Assembly (NCBI RefSeq): GCF_035956715.1
Contig: NZ_CP108381.1
Coordinates: forward strand, 558,001 to 622,000
Length of the DNA stretch: 64,000 nucleotides
Source: Nocardia sp. NBC_01329
Lineage (GTDB): Bacteria > Actinomycetota > Actinomycetes > Mycobacteriales > Mycobacteriaceae
Direction of reading: 5' to 3'
Shown here: piece by piece, positions 59,396 through 64,000 of the stretch
Position numbering within the stretch: position 1 is the stretch's first letter
Layout: each line of letters starts with the position of its first letter
Made by a program: the position numbers and the translations under genes
The notes under the pieces: generated by a model
What the model was told of the DNA's origin: nothing
The model's input: only the letters and a program-made list of their open reading frames with translations
The model's database searches: none

Positions 59396-59938
59396 TTAGT
59401 TCGGTAGAAATGGCTCCAGCTCGGTAGCTTGCTCGACCGCCAGACTGCACGGTGGCTTCTCGGGGGCTGTCTCCCTCTCCGACGCATCCCAATCGACGAT
59501 GACGTTCGCCATGCCCCCGCCGCTCGGCATCGAGACGTAGCACCGGAGCATCAACGGGCTGTTCGCCTGGCGGTAGGTTTTCCCGGCCCTCGAGCCGATC
59601 TGAACATCCGAGAGGCCGGTAATCGTCGGGTTACCCGGTAGATCATCCTGGGTGAACGTGGTCGTGCCGATGCTCACCGCATAGGGCGTCTTGTCGACAG
59701 GCCGCCAGAAACAGATCTTCCAGGTGCCGCCGCCGGTCGGAGTGTCGACAGAGGTCTTCTTAGTTGCGGGGTCCAGTCCAGCCGCGCGCAGTGCATCGTC
59801 GGGCAGGTCACTGCATGGGTTGAACGCAACTGTGGTCGGCCGTTCTGTGGTGGTCGGGCTCCCCTCGACGGTGGTCTCTCCGCAACCCGCGACCAGCAGT
59901 CCCGCGCAAGCCAACAGCGGCAACCAGATTCGGCCCAC
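59396..59938 (-). CDS. DUF3558-type lipoprotein
   Basis: 180 aa. Lipoprotein signal peptide with lipobox LVAGC (MGRIWLPLLACAGLLVAGCGE). The mature part has the DUF3558 features: NPCSDLPDDALRAAGLDP near the start, WKICFWRPVDKTPYAVSIG in the middle, and a final CSLAVEQATELEPFLP with the conserved Cys. DUF3558 lipoproteins are abundant in actinobacteria; function unknown. Carried on the satellite as likely lysogenic-conversion cargo. Confidence 0.82.
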   Translation of the reverse strand: MGRIWLPLLACAGLLVAGCGETTVEGSPTTTERPTTVAFNPCSDLPDDALRAAGLDPATKKTSVDTPTGGGTWKICFWRPVDKTPYAVSIGTTTFTQDDLPGNPTITGLSDVQIGSRAGKTYRQANSPLMLRCYVSMPSGGGMANVIVDWDASERETAPEKPPCSLAVEQATELEPFLPN

Positions 59939-61155
59939 AGCGCCCCCTTTCGACTGCCGAAACTCTATCAGCTCTCAATCCACCAAGTACGGGGTCGCGC
60001 GTGCCGGTCTGGGAGTACCTGGCCCCCAACTGGAAATACCGGCGGACCCGTACCGCGATCTATCCCGATATCGGCGTCGGCGGCTGCGAAACGGATGGAT
60101 GTAGCGCTCCCACCATCCACCATCGGGGTCTAGGGTCGGGGTGTGGCCAGCGTGCAGCGCTACGCGATCAAGGCCGGGCGCAGATATCGGGTCCGATACC
60201 GCCAACCCAACGGCCGGACGACCGCGCGCAACGGCTTCAAGACCCGACAAGCCGCCCAGCAGTTCGCCAACACCGTCGAGGTGGCCAAGCTGGATCGGAC
60301 CTATATCGCCCCGGCGCGCGGCAGGATCACGGTGAGCGAACTCGGTCTACCCCGGCAGGCGCATGTCAAGGTCTCATGGTCTACGCGGCGCGAGAGCCTG
60401 TGGAGGGTGCATGTCGAGCCGTTCTGGGGCGAGCGCTCGGTCGCATCCATCACCCGGCCGGAGGTTACCGACTGGATAGCGGGAATCGACCGCGCACCCT
60501 CTACCGTCGCCGATATCCACACCGTGTTGTGCGCCGTCCTGGATCGGGCCGTGGAGGAGAGCCGCATACCGACCAATCCGGCGCGCGGGGTGAAGCTGCC
60601 CAGACGTTCGGCCACCGAGCACAACTACCTAACGCATGCCCAAGTTGCCGCGCTGGTCGCCGAAGCCAAGCATCCGGAGATTGTGGCCCTGCTGGCGTAC
60701 TCGGGGCTGCGCTGGGGCGAGATGGCAGCACTCCGACCGCGCGATATCGAGGCCCGGCGCATCCACATCGTTCGGTCGGCAAGCAAGGTCAACAGCCGCT
60801 CCGTGATGACCACACCGAAAACCTGGGAACGGCGCACTATTGCGGTACCGGGGGCGTTATGGACATGCTCGGGCCGCTGCTCGGTAAGTCTGCTGACGCG
60901 CTGGTCTGGTCGCGTCCCGATGGTGAGCCGCTGCGCCCGCCGACCACGACCCACTGGTTTGCTGCCGCCGTACGTCGATGCCAAGATGCCGACCCCACCT
61001 TTCCCCGGGTGACCGCGCACCAACTACGCCACACGGCCGCGAGCCTCATGATCTCCACTGGTGCCAACGTCAAGGTCGTGCAGCGCCAGCTAGGCCACAA
61101 GTCCGCAACCATGACCCTGGATCTCTATGGGCACCTGTTCGCCGACGACTTGGAT

Positions 61156-61174
61156 GCGCTTGTTTTGCGCTTGG
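61156..61174. repeat. 19-bp direct repeat near attR (possible integrase arm site)
   Basis: Same 19 bases as 52227-52245, 57 bp inside attR and within the coding part of the integrase. Confidence 0.55.
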
Positions 61175-61190
61175 ACGGGCTGCTTGTGGC

Positions 61191-61229
61191 AAAAAACAAC
61201 TCCCCACCTGCCGAAACAGATGGGGAGTT
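61191..61229 (-). terminator. Element-supplied ssrA terminator inside the integrase gene
   Basis: On the minus strand AACTCCCCA pairs with TGGGGAGTT and is followed by GTTTTTTG, directly after the tmRNA 3' end. It replaces the original hairpin now at 52085. The same bases encode the last residues of the integrase (NNSPPAETDGEF) on the plus strand. Confidence 0.8.
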
Positions 61230-61231
61230 CA

Positions 61232-61257
61232 GTGGAGCTGCCGGGAATCGAACCCGG
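61232..61257. repeat. attR of the ssrA element, 26 bp
   Basis: Identical to 52123-52148; forms the 3' end of the functional tmRNA gene on the minus strand. Confidence 0.93.
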
Positions 61258-61599
61258 GTCCTCCGCCGCTTCATCAAGGCTTCTCCGTGTGCAGTTCGCT
61301 GGGCCTCTACTCGGATCTCCCGGTCTCGCGAACAAGCCGGGATGACGATCCCAGTCGCTGTTGGATGTCCCGTACTACTCCGCGACCGAATCGCACGGTG
61401 AGCCCTCTAGCTGATGCCGGCACCGAAGCCGAGGGCAAACCTCGGGCCGACAGAGACGCTATCGCTTAGGCAGCGAGAGCGTACTCGCGCTGATTGGAAT
61501 CGGCGCTTAATTGGTTGCAGCGACGCTTACGGTGGTCTCCTGCCTGCACCGACACGCTTCCCCTGAATCTACGTACGCAGTCGAAACCGTTCAGCCCCG
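61233..61599 (-). ncRNA. ssrA: tmRNA (SsrA)
   Basis: About 367 nt. The 5' end GGGGCTGAACGGTTTCGACT pairs with the 3' acceptor CAGCTCC, and the T arm GGTTCGATTCC is present. The tag reading frame (61504 to 61466) encodes ADSNQREYALAA followed by TAA, close to the mycobacterial ADSHQRDYALAA. CCA is not encoded. It rescues stalled ribosomes together with SmpB, whose gene lies 84 bp upstream on the same strand. Its last 26 bp are the att site of the satellite. Confidence 0.96.
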
Positions 61600-61682
61600 T
61601 GCGTCCCGGCACTTTGCCGGGCTTGTCATGTTAACACCTGACCCACCCCGGTTCATTCCCATTTACGGCGTCGCCGGGCCGC

Positions 61683-62156
61683 TCAGCGCATGCCCTTGAT
61701 GCGGCGGCCGATCTCACGGGTGACCTCGCGTTCAGCGGTGCGCCGGGCCAGATCTTGCCGTTTGTCGTAGTCCTGCTTACCTTTGGCGAGGGCGAGCTCG
61801 ACCTTCACCTTGCCGTCGGAGAAGTACATCGACAGCGGTACCAGGGTCTGGTTTCCCTCGCGGGATTTGCCGACCAGGCGTTCGATCTCCCGTTTGTGCA
61901 GCAGCAGCTTGCGGACCCGGCGCGGTGCGTGGTTGGTCCAGGTGCCGTGACTGAACTCGGGGATGTGCAGGCCGCGTAGCCATACTTCCCCGTTGTCCAC
62001 GGTCGCGAAGGCGTCCACCAGTGAGGCCTTGCTCTCACGCAGACTCTTGACCTCGGTACCGACCAACGCGATCCCGGCCTCGTAGATGTCCAGGATCGTG
62101 TAGTTGTGCCGTGCCCGGCGGTTGGTCGCGATGACCTTGCGCCCGTTCTCCTTCAT
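61683..62156 (-). CDS. smpB: SsrA-binding protein SmpB
   Basis: 157 aa from the ATG at 62156 ([19 protein letters not shown]), with AAGG upstream; an ATG nine codons earlier is in frame. Conserved parts: [81 protein letters not shown], and the basic tail [11 protein letters not shown]. It delivers tmRNA to the ribosome. In M. tuberculosis smpB follows ftsX; here the two are 27 kb apart. Confidence 0.96.
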   Translation of the reverse strand: MKENGRKVIATNRRARHNYTILDIYEAGIALVGTEVKSLRESKASLVDAFATVDNGEVWLRGLHIPEFSHGTWTNHAPRRVRKLLLHKREIERLVGKSREGNQTLVPLSMYFSDGKVKVELALAKGKQDYDKRQDLARRTAEREVTREIGRRIKGMR

Positions 62157-62205
62157 ATCGACAACCTTAAGCGGCCGCGGCAAGCCGGTTATTCCCGGTG
62201 GCCGG

Positions 62206-62439
62206 TCAGCCGGGTTGGAGTACCAGATAGAGGACGAAGACCCCCGCGAAGGCGATGACCAGCAGCACCGTGGACAGGCGTGGCCTGCCGCTGCCGGTCG
62301 GAAGGATTCGGCGGTCGAGCCAGCTGCTCTCGACCGCCGGGTCTGTGTTCCGGGTCCGTGGCGGGCCGTCCGCGGGTTCGCCGGAGCGATCGGCCCCGTC
62401 CCCGCCGATGGTGTCCTCGGACCCGTCCCCGGATACCAT
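62206..62439 (-). CDS. Small C-terminally anchored membrane protein
   Basis: 77 aa. An acidic, disordered N-terminus of ~50 residues is followed by [26 protein letters not shown], one membrane helix at the very end. It lies 49 bp upstream of smpB on the same strand and may be in its operon. No Shine-Dalgarno sequence. Family not known. Confidence 0.6.
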   Translation of the reverse strand: MVSGDGSEDTIGGDGADRSGEPADGPPRTRNTDPAVESSWLDRRILPTGSGRPRLSTVLLVIAFAGVFVLYLVLQPG

Positions 62440-62495
62440 GCACGCAGACTAGCTGTGCGGGCAGATATTCGCGGACGGGGCGCGCGAATACGGTG

Positions 62496-62693
62496 TCAGC
62501 GAGCGGATCTCAGGATCCGCAGCGCGATCCCGAGGCCGACGAGGATGCTCGCGGTGGCGACCAGTGCGGTGGCGAAGGACTGGGTCAGAGCGGCGATACC
62601 GGTGCTGAAGATGAGGCACGTGGCGAGAGCCAGCAGCGCGGTGCCCCATTCCATACCGGCGATCCGGGCAGGTCGGTTACGCAGTGCTGTCAT
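62496..62693 (-). CDS. Small two-helix membrane protein
   Basis: 65 aa from the ATG at 62693 (MTALRNRPARIAGMEW). Two hydrophobic helices: GTALLALATCLIFSTGIAAL and TALVATASILVGLGIALRIL. A longer start at 62804 is possible, but the added residues lack coding character. Function unknown. Confidence 0.5.
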   Translation of the reverse strand: MTALRNRPARIAGMEWGTALLALATCLIFSTGIAALTQSFATALVATASILVGLGIALRILRSAR

Positions 62694-63206
62694 ATTTTCG
62701 GAGTACCCGGCGCCGTGGGTTATCAAACCGTTACTGCCGTAATCACCGGAAATATGGTAATCGACCCGCAGGTCTGCCGTACGGGGTGTGCGGTGGCGAG
62801 CCATGGCAAAACCTCCGTTTCGGAGTCGGTGCGGCGACCTACTTCACAGTAACGGAGAAATCTCCTCCTGGACACCTGTCAGCAAATCTGGAGACAACCA
62901 TCACAGTAGGCCTCGGTCAACGGTTCGGTGGTGCGATCTGCTTGTGATCTTTCAGCAAAATTGCCTGTTCCAGGACATCAAGTTGGTTTCGGGTGGGTTG
63001 ACGCGACCGGGGGAATCCGAAGGTGGCCTCCAGTGGACCGGACGCCGCGAAATGTTGCTGATTATTAACTGAAATCGGCCCGGGAATGCCTCGATGCCGG
63101 GTGCTGAACCTGCTGCCTAAGCTCGTGGTATGTGCAATCCAATCCGGCGGGCACCGTGGTCCCGCGCACTGCACGGGTGGCCGGTTCCGGACGCGGGTGC
63201 GCAGCG
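62694..63206. other. Intergenic region upstream of the sirtuin gene
   Basis: 510 bp between divergent genes, with moderately low GC at 62690-63070. No gene is supported. It includes the region 63132-63206, which could be an N-terminal extension of the sirtuin if its GTG at 63132 is used. Confidence 0.4.
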
Positions 63207-63950
63207 GTGACCGAGTGGTACGAGCGCACCGGTCGTCTCGCCGCTCTCACCGGTGCCGGAATCTCCACTGACAGCGGTATCCCCGATTTCCGCGGCCCAC
63301 GCGGGGTCTGGACCGAGGATCCGATCGCAGAACTGCTGTCCACCTACGACCACTATCTGGCCGACCCGGAGCTACGCCGGAAATCCTGGCTCGCCCGCCG
63401 CGACAATCCCGCGTGGAAGGCCGAACCCAACGGTGCCCACCGCGCCCTGGTGGATCTGGAACGGGCCGGCCGGGCGCTCACGATCGTCACCCAGAACATC
63501 GACCGGCTGCATCAGCGTGCCGGTTCCACGCCGAAGCGGGTGGTGGAGATCCACGGCAATATGTTCGACGTGGTCTGCGTGCAATGCGACTACTCCGCCT
63601 CCATGGCCGGCGCTCTGGAACGGGTGGCCGCGGGCGAAGCCGATCCGCCCTGTCCGGTGTGCGGTGGTGTGCTCAAGGCCGATGTCATCATGTTCGGCCA
63701 GGCCCTGGATCACCGCACGCTGGTCAAAGCGACGCTGGCCGCCGAGACCGCGGATATCTTCCTGGCCGTCGGCACCTCGTTGCAGGTGGAACCGGCGGCG
63801 TTGCTGTGCGGACGGGCGGTGGCGGCGGGGGCTGATCTGATCGTCGTCAACGCCGAACCCACGCCCTACGATTCGCTGGCGACCGAAGTAGTGCGCGAAC
63901 CCATCGGTGCCGCGTTACCCGCGCTGGTCGACCGCATCCTCGGCCGCTGA
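63207..63950 (+). CDS. Sir2-family NAD-dependent protein deacetylase
   Basis: 247 aa from the GTG at 63207, which gives the family's normal length; a GTG at 63132 would add 25 residues. NAD-binding motif LTGAGISTDSGIPDFRG, TQNIDRLHQRAG, catalytic His in EIHGNMF, a four-Cys zinc site (CVQC ... CPVC) and GTSLQVEPAA. It removes acetyl or other acyl groups from lysine using NAD; acyl-CoA synthetases are the classical bacterial targets, and two are encoded in this window. Confidence 0.94.
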   Translation: MTEWYERTGRLAALTGAGISTDSGIPDFRGPRGVWTEDPIAELLSTYDHYLADPELRRKSWLARRDNPAWKAEPNGAHRALVDLERAGRALTIVTQNIDRLHQRAGSTPKRVVEIHGNMFDVVCVQCDYSASMAGALERVAAGEADPPCPVCGGVLKADVIMFGQALDHRTLVKATLAAETADIFLAVGTSLQVEPAALLCGRAVAAGADLIVVNAEPTPYDSLATEVVREPIGAALPALVDRILGR

Positions 63951-64000
63951 GACCGGGCCGAGTATCCGGTCGAGATAGTCGTTGGTGAACCGGCCGGCGG
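63915..64000 (-). CDS. Possible 3' end of a minus-strand gene (partial)
   Basis: A minus-strand frame entering from the right edge reads AGRFTNDYLDRILGPVSAAE and ends at TAA 63915, overlapping the sirtuin 3' end by 36 bp. Codon use is actinobacterial, but only 28 codons are visible. Product unknown. Confidence 0.3.
   Translation of the reverse strand, partial: AGRFTNDYLDRILGPVSAAEDAVDQRG

Larger units (their letters stand above)
52123..61257. mobile_element. Mini-prophage / phage satellite integrated in ssrA
   Basis: Bounded by a perfect 26-bp direct repeat (52123-52148, 61232-61257) that is the 3' end of tmRNA; the excised circle would be 9,109 bp. Contents: a small left-end gene, an HK97-type capsid gene (frameshifted), a prohead protease, several small genes, a winged-helix replication-like gene, two likely cargo genes (DUF3558 lipoprotein and helical protein) and an integrase (frameshifted). 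No portal, large terminase, tail or lysis gene is recognisable. Size and gene set match the phiRv1/phiRv2-type elements of M. tuberculosis, which carry capsid and protease but no tail genes. It may be a satellite that relies on a helper phage, now damaged. Confidence 0.88.
60143..61401 (+). pseudogene. Tyrosine integrase gene of the ssrA element, frameshifted
   Basis: The GTG at 60143 starts a normal N-terminus (VQRYAIKAGRRYRVRYRQPNGRTTARNGFKTRQAAQQFA) and core-binding domain, with the first catalytic Arg in YSGLRWGEMAAL. At about 60858 the frame breaks: IAVPGAL continues as MDMLGPLLGKSADALVWSRPDG in the -1 frame, with HQLRHTAASLMI (HxxR), LGHKSATMTLDLYGHLF and its Tyr. One base seems lost at GCGTT-ATG. 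The second frame crosses attR and ends at 61401 inside antisense tmRNA; in the excised circle it would end GNRTRKAR-stop. Without correction the protein lacks its nucleophile. Confidence 0.85.

Overview
The window is high-GC actinobacterial chromosome, most likely Nocardia or a close relative in the Mycobacteriales. The signs are an Rpf-family resuscitation factor, a UPF0182 membrane protein, an F420-type nitroreductase-fold enzyme, many fatty-acid enzymes (FadD, acyl-CoA dehydrogenases), the gene order prfB - MscS-like channel - small membrane protein - ftsE - ftsX known from mycobacteria, and a tmRNA whose tag reads ADSNQREYALAA (one or two residues from the mycobacterial tag). Genus is inferred from these features, not from a database search.

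Layout. 1-21.8 kb is ordinary chromosome: a partial UPF0182 gene, an Rpf, two identical initiator tRNAs with their own terminators, regulators (XRE, TetR), an AurF-like diiron oxygenase, an NTF2-fold protein, a membrane diguanylate cyclase, galactokinase, a PepSY membrane protein with a small membrane partner, two tandem acyl-CoA synthetases and a secreted protein.

21.85-31.89 kb is an integrated conjugative element of the actinomycete (AICE, pSAM2-like) type. It is bounded by a perfect 89-bp direct repeat that is the 3' end of an acyl-CoA dehydrogenase gene. It carries a GntR repressor fused to a P-loop kinase domain, an overlapping small P-loop kinase gene, a Pra-like activator, DUF2637/Spd-like membrane proteins, a small secreted Cys-rich protein, an FtsK/TraB-type translocase, a RepSA-type rolling-circle initiator, Xis and a tyrosine integrase. 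The genes from the activator to the integrase overlap almost continuously.

31.8-51.5 kb is chromosome again: two acyl-CoA dehydrogenases behind a double TetR-type operator, the ftsEX/mscS/prfB block, hisN, an ECF41-type sigma factor with its oxidoreductase, recQ, a WYL regulator, and a three-gene oxidoreductase/hydrolase operon.

52.12-61.26 kb is a second integrated element, about 9.1 kb, in the 3' end of ssrA (tmRNA). It resembles the phiRv1/phiRv2-type mini-prophages of mycobacteria: HK97-type capsid and prohead protease, a replication-like protein, an integrase, and no portal, large terminase or tail gene that I can recognise. The capsid and integrase genes are each broken by an apparent single-base deletion. 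It also carries a DUF3558-type lipoprotein and a helical partner as probable cargo. The integrase reading frame runs across attR into antisense tmRNA, so integration swaps its C-terminus, and its last codons form the replacement terminator of ssrA on the other strand. After this come ssrA, smpB, two small membrane proteins and a sirtuin.

The two elements use the same logic: each enters the 3' end of a conserved gene, restores the end of that gene, and supplies a replacement terminator hairpin.
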